Shown in pieces: positions 7,487 through 15,049 of a DNA stretch of 64,000 bases (the stretch's first letter is position 1; every line of letters begins with the position of its first letter). A program made the position numbers and the translations under genes. The notes beneath the pieces were generated by a model. That model did not search any database, was not told the DNA's origin, and saw only the letters and a program-made list of their open reading frames with translations. Source of the DNA: Hymenobacter sp. 5317J-9 (lineage in GTDB: Bacteria > Bacteroidota > Bacteroidia > Cytophagales > Hymenobacteraceae); NCBI RefSeq assembly GCF_022921075.1, contig NZ_CP095050.1, positions 372,001-436,000 of the forward strand, in the 5' to 3' direction.

Positions 7487-8029
7487 AGTACCTTTTGAAT
7501 GAATCCCGGAATTGCGCCCCGCCCACAAGGCGGACGCTAATAGCTTTTGCATTTTATCATTTGAGGTTGCCTGGAAATATATGGTTTGCCCATACTATTT
7601 ATAGTCTCAATGCGGGTGAAGAATACCGGGAGGGCCATGCTGTGCAGTTACATACAGCCATGCATTATTCCGAACACAACGTGATTTAATAATGAAATAA
7701 TAAATTGGGTTATTGATTGCTTACTTGAAAAAATAATTGAAGTATTATTTGAAAACGATAGGATGCCTGCAATAAAATAAGTTAATAATTGTACTATGGC
7801 GGCGAGGGTTTGACTAGGGTGTTGCGCGGGCGAGTGCAGGGCTATAGGTTTGATAAATACTATTTCTGCATAGTGGGCTCAATCTGGAAATCGGAGGAGC
7901 ATTGACAGATGCCTGGCAGTGCGAATTGAATTTTGCCCGGTTAAGGAATATGCACCACGCAGGAAGATGTAGCGGCCCTAGGGCTTCCGTCGGGCCGGCT
8001 TGCCACTTCAAACTTTTTTTATCCCGCAT
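7487..8029. other. AT-rich gap without a recognised gene
   Basis: About 540 bases, much lower in GC than the flanks, especially 7540-7800. A 64-codon open frame at 7495-7689 starts with ATG but has no recognisable features. No convincing TTTG-N20-TAnnTTTG promoter was found, though the region must contain the promoter of the following exported protein. Possibly a remnant of acquired DNA. Confidence 0.5.
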
Positions 8030-10585
8030 ATGAAACACTCCCTACCCTCGGCCTCGCATTCTTTTGGCCCTTTGCCCGCGCTTCCGTGGTGGGAGCGCCG
8101 GCGCGGGCAACTGGTGGCCGTGCTGCTGGCGGTGCTGCTGTTGCTCGGCACCCGCGTCCACGCCACGGTCATCATCACCGTGGGCAACGGCCAGGCTAAC
8201 TACCCCACCATTGCGCAGGCACTGGCGGCCGTGCCCTCGCCGCTGACCGAGCCGTATGAGCTGCAGCTGACCGGCAACAGCTATGCCGAAGACGTGCTGC
8301 TCACCAAAACCGGCACCGCCACCAACACGCTCACCATCAAACCGGCGTCCGGGGCTTCGCCTATTATCACGGGCACGTTCACGTTTGGGGCCGGCAGCGC
8401 CTACACCATTTTGAGCGGCAACAACGGCAGCGCCCGCGCCCTCACCCTGCGCCAAACCGACCAGCTGGCGCCCACGCTGGTGTTCAGCAACGACGCCTCG
8501 CACAATACCGTGACCGAGGTGCTGGTGCGCGGCGCGGCCACCTCCTGGACCAGCGGCGTGGTGGTCATCGGCAATGGCAGCGCCACCGGCAACGACTACA
8601 ACACATTGACCCAAAGCTATATCTACAACGCCAACCCCTCGCAGCTGCCAGCCAACCTGGTATATGCCGTAAACTCGGGTACTGGCACCAACGACGCCTT
8701 CGTCCTCACCGGCAACCAACTCTCCAACTTCACCCGCACCGGTGTGCAGGTGGGCGCCGGCAACGGCGACGGCTGGAACATCAGCAGCAACAGCATCTTC
8801 TACAACGCGTCGTCGACCCCCACTACGGCCCAGACCGGCATTGACTTTGCGCCCGGCACCGGCGCCAACGACGCCACCGTGGCCAACAACTCCATTGGCG
8901 GGCAGGCGGCCGGCGCCACCGGCGGCGCCTGGGTCAACACCGGCGGGCAGAGCTTCCGCGGCATTGTGATGAGCTGCGGCGGCAGCACCGCCCTCACCAA
9001 CGAAGTGACCGGCAACCTGGTGAGCAACGTGAGCCTCACGGGCACGGGCTCGGCCGCGCTCACGGCCATTGGCATCGACGGCGGCCGCAACGAACTCACG
9101 AGCAACACCGTGGCCAGCGTGAGCAACACCGGCACCAGCGGCGTGAACAGCCTCGTGAGCCGCGCTACCACGGTTCTGGGTTCTTTCTCAGTGGCCAGCG
9201 GCCAGCTGATGGTGGTGGAAAGCGGCCTGACCGTGGTGCTGGGCAACCTCACCAACGCCGGCATTCTCAACCATACCGGCGGCGACATGCTCATCACCGG
9301 CAACTTCACCAACTCGGGTACTTTTGCCCAGACGCTGGGCGACATCGAAATCAAAGGTAATATGGTGAATTCGGGCCAGTTCACCTGCTCCACGGGCAAG
9401 GTGATACTGACCGGCAACGGCCCCCAGACCGTGAGCGGCGGCCTCTACTTCAACCTCGAAGTGAACGGCCCCGGCACCAAAACCCTCACCGGCAACGCCA
9501 CCGTGTACAACGGCGTGCAGATGCTGAACGGCGTGCTCTCCACCGGCAGCCGCTACGCCCTCACCCTCGACCGCCTGGCCAACCTCGTGGAAACCGACGC
9601 CAGCTACGTGCTGGGCCGCGTGGAGGTAAACCGCACCCCCACCGAGGGCGTGTTGGAAGACTTCGGCGGCGTGGGCCTGGAAATGACGCCCGCCACCGGC
9701 TCGGCGTTGCCCGGCGCCACTTTCGTGACGCGCATCACGGGCACGGCCCCGGTGGGCGTGGGTGGCCGCCAGGGCATCCTGCGCTACTACGACATCGACG
9801 CCGACGTGCTCACCGGCCTCAACCTGGGCCTGACCCTGCGCTACCTCGACCACGAGCTCAACGGCATCAGCCGCGGCAACCTGCGCTTCTTTAAGTCGAC
9901 CAACGCCGGCGCCACCTGGACCAACAAGGGCGTGAGCGCCGCCGGCACCAGCGCCGCGGTAGGCGGCGGCTACGCCACACTCAACAACGTGGACGGTTTC
10001 TCGCGCTGGACCCTCGGCGACCTCACGGCCCCGCTGCCGGTGAGCCTCACCGAGTTCGCGGCCGAGCGCCAGGGCCGCAACGCCGTGCTCACCTGGGCCA
10101 CCGCTACTGAGCAGAACAACCGCGGCTTCGGCATCGAAGTCTCGCTCGACGGCAAGACCTTTAAAGAAATTGGTTTCGTGGCCGCCGAGGGCAGCGGCAC
10201 CAGCAGCAGCGCCCGCAGCTACCGCTTCGTGGACGCCAGCGCGGGCAAAGCCGGCCGCCGCTACTACCGCCTGCGCCAGCAAGACCGCACCGCCGCCGAG
10301 GCCACCTACTACGGCCCCCGCGAGCTGACCTTCGAGGCCGAGGCCCCCGTGTTTGCCGCCTACCCCACGCAGTTTGGCCAGGACCTGACCGTTGAGCTGC
10401 GCCACCCCGGCGCCACCACCGCCACCCTGCGCCTGTTCGACGGCATGGGCCGCGAGGTGTGGCGCCAGGAAGTGGCGCCCGGCGCGGCGCCGCTGCACGT
10501 GCAGCCCGCCGGCGCCGCCGGCGCCTACGTACTCACCGCCACGGTGGCCGGCCAGGTGCTGCGCCAGCGCGTGGTGAAAAACTGA
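8030..10585 (+). CDS. T9SS type A exported protein with beta-helix repeats
   Basis: About 851 residues. An unusually long basic N-region (WWERRRGQ) precedes a hydrophobic signal segment, VAVLLAVLLLLGTRVHA. Residues from about 50 to 380 are rich in Asn/Thr/Gly turns (NTLTQSYIYN, LTGNQLSNFTRTGVQVGAG), typical of a right-handed beta-helix. A fibronectin-like segment follows (PVSLTEFAAERQGRNAVLTW). The last 75 residues, ending GAYVLTATVAGQVLRQRVVKN, form a type A sorting domain of the type IX secretion system, which carries cargo over the outer membrane. It may be an adhesin or polysaccharide-binding protein. The ATG at 8030 is preferred over one at 8000. Confidence 0.88.
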   Translation: MKHSLPSASHSFGPLPALPWWERRRGQLVAVLLAVLLLLGTRVHATVIITVGNGQANYPTIAQALAAVPSPLTEPYELQLTGNSYAEDVLLTKTGTATNTLTIKPASGASPIITGTFTFGAGSAYTILSGNNGSARALTLRQTDQLAPTLVFSNDASHNTVTEVLVRGAATSWTSGVVVIGNGSATGNDYNTLTQSYIYNANPSQLPANLVYAVNSGTGTNDAFVLTGNQLSNFTRTGVQVGAGNGDGWNISSNSIFYNASSTPTTAQTGIDFAPGTGANDATVANNSIGGQAAGATGGAWVNTGGQSFRGIVMSCGGSTALTNEVTGNLVSNVSLTGTGSAALTAIGIDGGRNELTSNTVASVSNTGTSGVNSLVSRATTVLGSFSVASGQLMVVESGLTVVLGNLTNAGILNHTGGDMLITGNFTNSGTFAQTLGDIEIKGNMVNSGQFTCSTGKVILTGNGPQTVSGGLYFNLEVNGPGTKTLTGNATVYNGVQMLNGVLSTGSRYALTLDRLANLVETDASYVLGRVEVNRTPTEGVLEDFGGVGLEMTPATGSALPGATFVTRITGTAPVGVGGRQGILRYYDIDADVLTGLNLGLTLRYLDHELNGISRGNLRFFKSTNAGATWTNKGVSAAGTSAAVGGGYATLNNVDGFSRWTLGDLTAPLPVSLTEFAAERQGRNAVLTWATATEQNNRGFGIEVSLDGKTFKEIGFVAAEGSGTSSSARSYRFVDASAGKAGRRYYRLRQQDRTAAEATYYGPRELTFEAEAPVFAAYPTQFGQDLTVELRHPGATTATLRLFDGMGREVWRQEVAPGAAPLHVQPAGAAGAYVLTATVAGQVLRQRVVKN

Positions 10586-10625
10586 GGCTGAGAGCCGCGC
10601 TCCAGCGCCGTTCCGCCTGTTTGAG

Positions 10626-10658
10626 AAGCCCCAGCTACGATAGTGGCTGGGGCTTTTT
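10626..10658 (+). terminator. Intrinsic terminator after the T9SS gene
   Basis: AAGCCCCAGC (10626-10635) pairs with GCTGGGGCTT (10646-10655) around a 10-base loop, followed by a T run. It lies about 40 bases after the stop codon. Confidence 0.85.
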
Positions 10659-10840
10659 CGTGTTTCTGGGCCGGCCGCGTCAGCCCCGCGGGTTGTGTTA
10701 GCAAGTTGCTTGCGCCCGACGCCCCTAAAGTCCATTCCTTTTCCTTGTTCAGCGGCCCATACGTGCCTTGCAGGGGCAAAATCTCGCCTGCGACTTTGCT
10801 GATAAGGCAGCTATAAAAGTCTGATTGGCAAATACATTTA

Positions 10841-10872
10841 TTTGCGTTTCGCAGGCAAATCGGCTACGTTTG
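10841..10872 (+). promoter_or_regulatory. Consensus Bacteroidota promoter
   Basis: TTTG at 10841-10844, a 20-base spacer, then TACGTTTG at 10865-10872. This matches the primary sigma consensus TTTG/TAnnTTTG. Transcription should start near 10877, about 290 bases before the next long gene, leaving room for a leader or a small gene. Confidence 0.6.
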
Positions 10873-10933
10873 AGAAAAGCTGGCGCCCTACAGGCCGGCC
10901 CTGCGGCATTCCGGATTCTACCCATCCTTCGCC

Positions 10934-11005
10934 ATGAAACAAACGCCTGCTTTTCGCAGCAGCGGCGGCCCGCTGAATGGGCCCCGCCGTGCCGGCCGCG
11001 CCTAG
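10934..11005 (+). CDS. Possible 23-codon small ORF in a long leader
   Basis: MKQTPAFRSSGGPLNGPRRA then GRA and TAG. It is the first ATG after the consensus promoter at 10841-10872. The product is basic and Pro/Gly-rich, with no helix. It could be a leader peptide, a fortuitous frame, or part of an untranslated RNA. No homology is known to me. The rest of the gap between 10660 and 11170 holds nothing else I recognise. Confidence 0.25.
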   Translation: MKQTPAFRSSGGPLNGPRRAGRA

Positions 11006-11170
11006 GTAAGGAGCCCGGGCCAACGCGCCCAAGGGCTTGTTGCCATTCGCGGGCATCCGCCGCGCTTCCACGGATATTCTCTCGCTGTCTGAATCAGGCG
11101 TAGCTGACCAGTGGTTTTCACTGCGTCAATCCTGTTTAGTGTGTCATTTCATTCTTAATTCTTTCCCGCC

Positions 11171-11728
11171 ATGAATAAGCTATTCTCCTCCTTGCTGCTA
11201 GTCGCGCTGCTGGCCGCTGGATGCAAAAAAGACGACCCCGAAGCCGGCCTGCCCCCGGCCACGCACGAAGGCAAGAACACCGGCGGCTGCCTCATCAACG
11301 GCGAGCGGTTCGTGGCCGCTGAGTACGGGGGCAGCCTGCTGAGCAACCCCACCCCGGCCCTGAGCGGCGGCTTTGCCTTTGGCAGCGTGTACTACGTCTC
11401 CCTCAACGGCCAGTACAAAGGCCAGCGCGCCACTATTCTGCTGTTCCTGCGCACCCGCGTGGCCGGTATTTACCAACTAAATCAAAACACTCAGTATTAC
11501 CCGCAGGGAGACCCACTTATTATACTTAGTCACGCCACTTTTACCATCTCCGGTTCGGGTGGAGAAGTTTATGTTACCGATGCCCAGCATACCGGTCAAG
11601 TAACGCTGACAAGAATGGATAAGCCGGCAGATATCAGCGCCGGCACGTTCGAATTCACAGCCGTTAGCACCTTCGACCCCACCAAAACCATCACCATTAC
11701 CAGCGGGCGTTTCGACCGCAAGCAGTAA
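11171..11728 (+). CDS. Outer-membrane-type lipoprotein, DUF6252-like
   Basis: 185 residues. The signal peptide LFSSLLLVALLAAGC ends in a lipobox (LAAGC) followed by KKDD, the acidic/basic stretch common in surface lipoproteins of this phylum. The mature part is a beta-rich domain with GGCLINGERFVA and a C-terminal GTFEFTAVS...TITITSGRFD strand pattern, resembling DUF6252 lipoproteins of unknown function. Codon use changes part way: bases 11470-11640 are noticeably AT-richer than the start. It is followed after 36 bases by a second exported protein in the same direction. Confidence 0.8.
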   Translation: MNKLFSSLLLVALLAAGCKKDDPEAGLPPATHEGKNTGGCLINGERFVAAEYGGSLLSNPTPALSGGFAFGSVYYVSLNGQYKGQRATILLFLRTRVAGIYQLNQNTQYYPQGDPLIILSHATFTISGSGGEVYVTDAQHTGQVTLTRMDKPADISAGTFEFTAVSTFDPTKTITITSGRFDRKQ

Positions 11729-11764
11729 ATCTTTTCTTTTTCCCAACCCTTTCCCAACTGTACC

Positions 11765-12168
11765 ATGAAAAAATGGCTACTATTCGGGCTTGCCGTGGCC
11801 GCTGCCCTGCCCCGCCAAGCCCACGCCCAACGGCCGGCTGCCCCTACCACGTCGGTTGTCTTGCCGCCCTCCGGTGGGGGCGGCACCGCTGTCAATTACT
11901 GCGCCGAGCCGGTGAGCGGGTTTCTGGCCCGCTACGACCGGTTTCGCGACGACGCCGGCACGGCGGGCCTCGTCACGGTCAGCAACGAGCAGCTCTACGA
12001 CGCCCCCAACCGGCCCGCCTCGCCCTACGAGCAGCGCACGCTGGTCACGGTGAGCCCCCTGGCCAGCAAGGTGGCCACCCGCACCGTGCAGTTTGTGTTT
12101 CCGGCTTCGTGCACATCCTGCGCGGCAATGAGGTGCTGAGTCGCCAGCAGCTGCGCATCGAAAAATAG
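11765..12168 (+). pseudogene. Secreted protein with probable one-base frameshift near the C-terminus
   Basis: The N-terminus is a signal peptide, MKKWLLFGLAVAAALPRQ then AHAQ. The original frame stops at 12139 with an ill-fitting tail (ASCTSCAAMRC). The frame one base off continues from the same place as GFVHILRGNEVLSRQQLRIE and stops at 12168. One extra C at 12101-12102 (CC to CCC) restores TVQFVFPGFVHILRGNEV and gives a 134-residue protein. Function unknown. Whether the cell carries the break or the sequence is wrong cannot be told here. Confidence 0.6.
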
Positions 12169-12254
12169 GACATCCTGCTACTTACACCCGCACCGGGCCG
12201 GGAGCCCCAGCCCGGCATTTTTTCCTCCATCTTTTACCCCTTTACCCCATTCCC

Positions 12255-12742
12255 ATGAAGCAAGGCAACCGCATCTCGGAAACCCTTTCTGCCGCCGACG
12301 CCAAGAAAATCGTCGACCTGCTGCGCCAGGTCCAGGACCTGATGCCCTTCCTCATCACCCTGCAGCCCGAGGAAAGCCGCGGCCTGCGCAACATCGGCTT
12401 CGACGGCGTGCCCTTCACCCAGGCCGCCCTCGACGCCGTGCGCGCCGACCCGGGCTTCACCCGCCGCGCCTTCGACCTGGCCGAGTTCGAAAAGGACGTG
12501 GCCCTCATGGACAGCCTGCGCGGCATCCAGGCCGTGCTCGGACCCCTGGCCCAAAAAGTGAGCGACACCTACCGCCTGGCCGGCGCCGACGTGATGGTGA
12601 CCGCCGACGACGTGTACGAAGACCTGCGCCGCGACAACGGCGAAACCGCCGCCGTGCAGGCCCCCTCGCCATCATGAAAAAGCGCTACGCCCAGCGCCTG
12701 AGCCCCGCCAAAGCCGCCAAAGCGGCCCCCGCCACGGCCTAG
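12255..12742 (+). pseudogene. Small soluble helical protein with probable one-base frameshift near the C-terminus
   Basis: ATG 12255 opens a helical protein (ISETLSAADAKKIVDLLRQ, then MPFLITLQPEESRGL). The frame ends at 12677 after APSPS. The adjacent frame continues from the same point as LAIMKKRYAQRLSPAKAA to TAG at 12740-12742. One extra C in the five-C run at 12661-12665 (with 12660 G before it) gives QAPLAIMKKRYAQ and a 162-residue protein with a basic tail. I do not recognise the family. It is followed immediately by the 21-bp repeat array. Confidence 0.6.
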
Positions 12743-12754
12743 CCCCGCCCCCGG

Positions 12755-12964
12755 GTGGTGCGGAACTACCCGGGGGTGGTGCGACACCCATTCAGGGTGG
12801 TGCGCTACCACTCGCAAGTGGTGCGGAACCACTCCAGGGTGGTGCGACACCGGTCGGAAGTGGTGTTGCACCACCCTAGGGTGGTGCGGAACCGGTCCGG
12901 GGTGGTGCAACACCACTCGCAAGTGGTACAGAACCGGTCGGAAGTGGTGCGACACCACTTCCGA
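12755..12964. repeat. Array of ten 21-bp tandem repeats
   Basis: Ten units begin at 12755 and recur every 21 bases, with consensus near GTGGTGCGGAACCACTCCAG plus G. Within units, GTGGTG and ACCAC/CACCAC are complementary, so each unit can fold as a small hairpin and can also pair with other units. Units differ mainly in the last seven bases (CGCAA, CCAGG, TCGGAA). Because 21 is a multiple of three, both strands stay open across it, giving spurious frames. The last units form the terminator below. Confidence 0.9.
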
Positions 12965-12977
12965 CCGGTTTTTTTAT
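12932..12977 (+). terminator. Strong intrinsic terminator formed by the last repeat units
   Basis: AACCGGTCGGAAGTGGTG (12932-12949) pairs perfectly with CACCACTTCCGACCGGTT (12953-12970), loop CGA, followed by TTTTTAT. An 18-bp stem built from two adjacent units of the tandem array. Confidence 0.85.
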
Positions 12978-12997
12978 ATCAGATGGGCCCGGTTGGG

Positions 12998-13094
12998 GTA
13001 GAGACGCAACATCTTGCGTCTCGCCGTTGAACGACTTACGTTGAACGATGCGCGGCTGGCGTGGCCGCCGAGACGCAAAATATGGCGTCTCTAC
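12998..13094. repeat. Palindromic repeat, family C copy 1
   Basis: Arms 12998-13023 and 13069-13094 match as inverted repeats at 23 of 26 positions. The left arm is itself a palindrome (GAGACGCAA-CATC-TTGCGTCTC). GTCTCGCCGTTGAACGAC follows, as in family C copy 2. The right arm contains the TAG stop codon of the leftward gene at 13091. Confidence 0.75.
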
Positions 13095-13885
13095 TGCCCT
13101 TCCAGCACGCCCGCCGCTACCGCCCGCCGGGCCGAGGCGCGGTAAGGGTTGAGCGAGTCGGCGGCCACGGCGCGCAGCTCGGTCAGGGCGGGGGCCAGCT
13201 CCTTGGCCTGCCAGTAGGCCATGCCGAGGTGGTAGCGGGCGCGGCGGGTTAGCTCGCTGGTGGCGTTTTCATCGCTCACGCGGCGCAGGTAGAGCTGGGC
13301 GGCGTTGCCCTGGCCCTGGCGCAATAGGATGAGGCCGCGCAGGTAGAGCAGGGTGTCGTTGCCCACGCTGGTGGGGCTCACGCGGCCCAGCGAGTGCAGC
13401 GCCGCCGGGTAGTGGCCCGACTGGTACTGGTCGAGGGCTTCGGAGAGCAGCGGGCGGGCGTGCAGCAAGGCGGGCGTCACCACGGGGCCGGGGTCGGGCT
13501 GGTAGTAGGCCTCCCAGCTGCGGGCCGGCCGGGCAGGGTCGGGGCGGGTGAAGTACCAGGCGGCCACCCCAACGGCCAGCAGCAGCAGAGCGCCCAGGGT
13601 GCCCAGCACGGTCCAGCGGCGCTGGCGGCGCTGGTTCAGTTGCTCCACGCGGGCCAGGGCGGTGCCGCGCTCGTTCATGCGCTCATCGAGGGCTTGCAGG
13701 CGCTGGCGCAGGGTGTCGTGGCCGGCGGCCCAGCGCAGGTCGGCGGTAAGTTGCTCGTAAGCGGCGTGGGCGTCGGCCAGGGCCTCCTCCTCTTCCAGGC
13801 GCAGCTCGAAGGCTTCCTGCTCGGCCGGGGTCATCTGGCCGTCGGCAAAGCGTTCGAGGTCGTCGAGGTAGGGGCGGAGGTCCAT
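13091..13885 (-). CDS. Membrane-anchored TPR protein, probable anti-sigma partner
   Basis: 264 residues from MDLRPYLDDLERFADGQMTP. The N-terminal 45 residues (ERFADGQMTPAEQEAFELRL) look like the short zinc-finger-like or helical head of anti-sigma factors. A single helix follows (WTVLGTLGALLLLAVGVAAWYF, about residues 100-121), and the rest is helical repeats of TPR type (YPAALHSLGRVSPTSV, RYHLGMAYWQAKELAPAL). The sigma gene upstream supports a regulatory pair. The longer upstream frame begins inside a repeat, so 13885 is preferred. Its stop codon lies in a family C repeat. Confidence 0.7.
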   Translation of the reverse strand: MDLRPYLDDLERFADGQMTPAEQEAFELRLEEEEALADAHAAYEQLTADLRWAAGHDTLRQRLQALDERMNERGTALARVEQLNQRRQRRWTVLGTLGALLLLAVGVAAWYFTRPDPARPARSWEAYYQPDPGPVVTPALLHARPLLSEALDQYQSGHYPAALHSLGRVSPTSVGNDTLLYLRGLILLRQGQGNAAQLYLRRVSDENATSELTRRARYHLGMAYWQAKELAPALTELRAVAADSLNPYRASARRAVAAGVLEGQ

Positions 13886-13921
13886 GTGTAGGGGAGAAGG
13901 GGAGGAAGATAGGAGGGGAAA

Positions 13922-14026
13922 GAACGTCATGCAGAGCGCAGCGAAGCATCTCGCGTGCCATCACTAAATCAATCAAGAGAGTTGCTACCACAAGCGAGAT
14001 GCTTCGCTGCGCTCTGCATGACGTTC
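13922..14026. repeat. Palindromic repeat, family A copy 2
   Basis: Perfect 33-bp inverted arms at 13922-13954 and 13994-14026, outer sequence GAACGTCATGCAGAGCGCAG, 39-base loop. It lies between the sigma gene and its probable anti-sigma partner, and could reduce read-through between them. Confidence 0.85.
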
Positions 14027-14044
14027 TTTCCCATTGCGTCCTTT

Positions 14045-14533
14045 TTACCGCAGCAATTCATACAATTTGCGCAGGCAGGCGCTTTTTTGGAGGCGGGCCA
14101 CGGTGGCGTTGGGGAAGCCCATCTTGCCGCCCATCTTCTCGAAATGGTAGCCGCGGAAGTAAAAGTAGGTCAGCACCTGCTGGCAATCGGCCCCGAGCTG
14201 GTTGAACTGGGCCAGCAACCGCTGGCGGCGCCCGGCCTCCGCAGCGGGCAGGGGCACGTGGGCGGGTACTTGCGCGGCCAGGCGCTGCTGGGCCATGCCG
14301 TAGATGAAAGCCCGCAGGTCGTCGGGCATTTTGGTGATGCGGCCGTCGGCAACCTGGTCGTAGAAGTCGAGCAGGGTGTCTTGGAGTAGGCCGTGGGCCT
14401 GGGCCGGAGCCAGCCGGTGCTGGCGCTGGGCCCAGCGGGAAAACAGGTGCCGGCTGCGTTGGTAAAAGTCAATCAGAAACTTCTGATTGCCGACGCGCAG
14501 CTGGGTAAGGGTTTCGGCAAGGGGCGCGGACAT
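14045..14533 (-). CDS. ECF-type RNA polymerase sigma factor
   Basis: 162 residues from MSAPLAETLTQLRVGNQKF. An N-terminal sigma2-like helical part (FLIDFYQRSRHLFSRWAQ, then HGLLQDTLLDFYDQV) is followed by a C-terminal helix-turn-helix region, QQVLTYFYFRGYHFEKMGGK and MGFPNATVARLQKSACLRKL. The 'GF.N...R..K..C...L' ending is typical of Bacteroidota ECF sigma factors. It is probably controlled by the downstream membrane protein. Upstream, the GIY-YIG cassette occupies the region where its promoter might lie. Confidence 0.85.
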   Translation of the reverse strand: MSAPLAETLTQLRVGNQKFLIDFYQRSRHLFSRWAQRQHRLAPAQAHGLLQDTLLDFYDQVADGRITKMPDDLRAFIYGMAQQRLAAQVPAHVPLPAAEAGRRQRLLAQFNQLGADCQQVLTYFYFRGYHFEKMGGKMGFPNATVARLQKSACLRKLYELLR

Positions 14534-14615
14534 GGCAGGGAGCAAAGGCAGTAGCAAGTAACGACGGAAATGGGGAAATGGGGGAGAATGGGGAGGTGGG
14601 AAAAAAGTAAAGTGA

Positions 14616-15014
14616 GAACGTCATGCAGAGCGCAGCGAAGCATCTTTACCGCTTCGTTGCCCTATCCCTCCCATGTTTCCAAGTCAATCGGCTTCCATCC
14701 GGGATTAAACGCCGTAATCAGCGCGTCCTTTTTGGCACGGCTCCAGCCCTTCAATTCCTTCTCCCGAACAATGGCTTGCGAAGCGTCGGGAAGGTGCTCG
14801 AAGTACATCAGCAAATCGGTTTGGTAGCGTCCGGTGAACTTGCTTTTGTCGCCTCGTGCAGTGCTATGCTCATACAAGCGTCGGGGCAAGTCATTGGTGA
14901 CGCCGATGTAGAGAACGGTACGGCCGGTATTGGTGAGGATGTAGATGTACATCGGTGAGACCTGTTTGTGCAACGAAGCGGTAAAGATGCTGCGCTGCGC
15001 TCCGAATGACGTTC
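14616..15014. mobile_element. Candidate GIY-YIG cassette flanked by 45-bp inverted repeats (family A, copy 3)
   Basis: The arms at 14616-14660 and 14970-15014 match as inverted repeats at 42 of 45 positions. They carry the family A sequence GTCATGCAGAGCGCAGCGAA, extended inward by GCATCTTTACCGCTTCGTTG. The nuclease gene fits tightly between them: its stop codon is one base from the left arm and its ATG 17 bases from the right arm. The element is 399 bp. No target duplication was identified. The same outer sequence occurs elsewhere in the window without a gene. Confidence 0.65.
14662..14952 (-). CDS. GIY-YIG nuclease family protein
   Basis: 96 residues. The motif [20 protein letters not shown] followed by DLPRRLYEH gives the YIY...YIG pair and the catalytic Arg; [17 protein letters not shown] contains the conserved Glu that binds metal in this family. 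It is a stand-alone catalytic domain of the YhbQ/UPF0213-like size. Such genes are often multicopy in Bacteroidota genomes. The start at 14952 is the MYIYIL methionine directly before the motif. The surrounding inverted repeats suggest it could be a mobility enzyme, which is inference. Confidence 0.9.
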   Translation of the reverse strand: MYIYILTNTGRTVLYIGVTNDLPRRLYEHSTARGDKSKFTGRYQTDLLMYFEHLPDASQAIVREKELKGWSRAKKDALITAFNPGWKPIDLETWEG

Positions 15015-15049
15015 TGGTTTCCGCTATTGCACCTATTACCTTTACGCCC

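Noticed and set aside
7495..7689. 64-codon frame MNESRNCAPPTRRTL in the AT-rich gap
   Set aside because: No family resemblance and poor coding character; kept only as part of the gap description.
9188..10735. 515-residue frame opposite the T9SS gene
   Set aside because: Long antisense frames are expected opposite GC-rich genes; the sense frame has clear domain structure. The same applies to other antisense frames, such as 22373-24259, 29372-31177 and 55684-57618.
10825..11103. 92-residue open frame upstream of the lipoprotein gene
   Set aside because: Its start lies within the promoter spacing, composition is random-like, and it gives no recognisable features.
12755..12964. CRISPR array
   Set aside because: Units are directly abutting with no unique spacers, and there are no cas genes.
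12755..13030. 91-residue frame rich in VVRNHS repeats across the 21-bp array, and a mirror-image frame on the other strand (12569-12958)
   Set aside because: Both arise because 21 is divisible by three. The repeat has hairpin logic and a terminator, and no signal or domain.
15015..15049. Glycine riboswitch before glyA
   Set aside because: The gap of about 35 bases to the cassette is too short to hold one, and no matching structure was seen.
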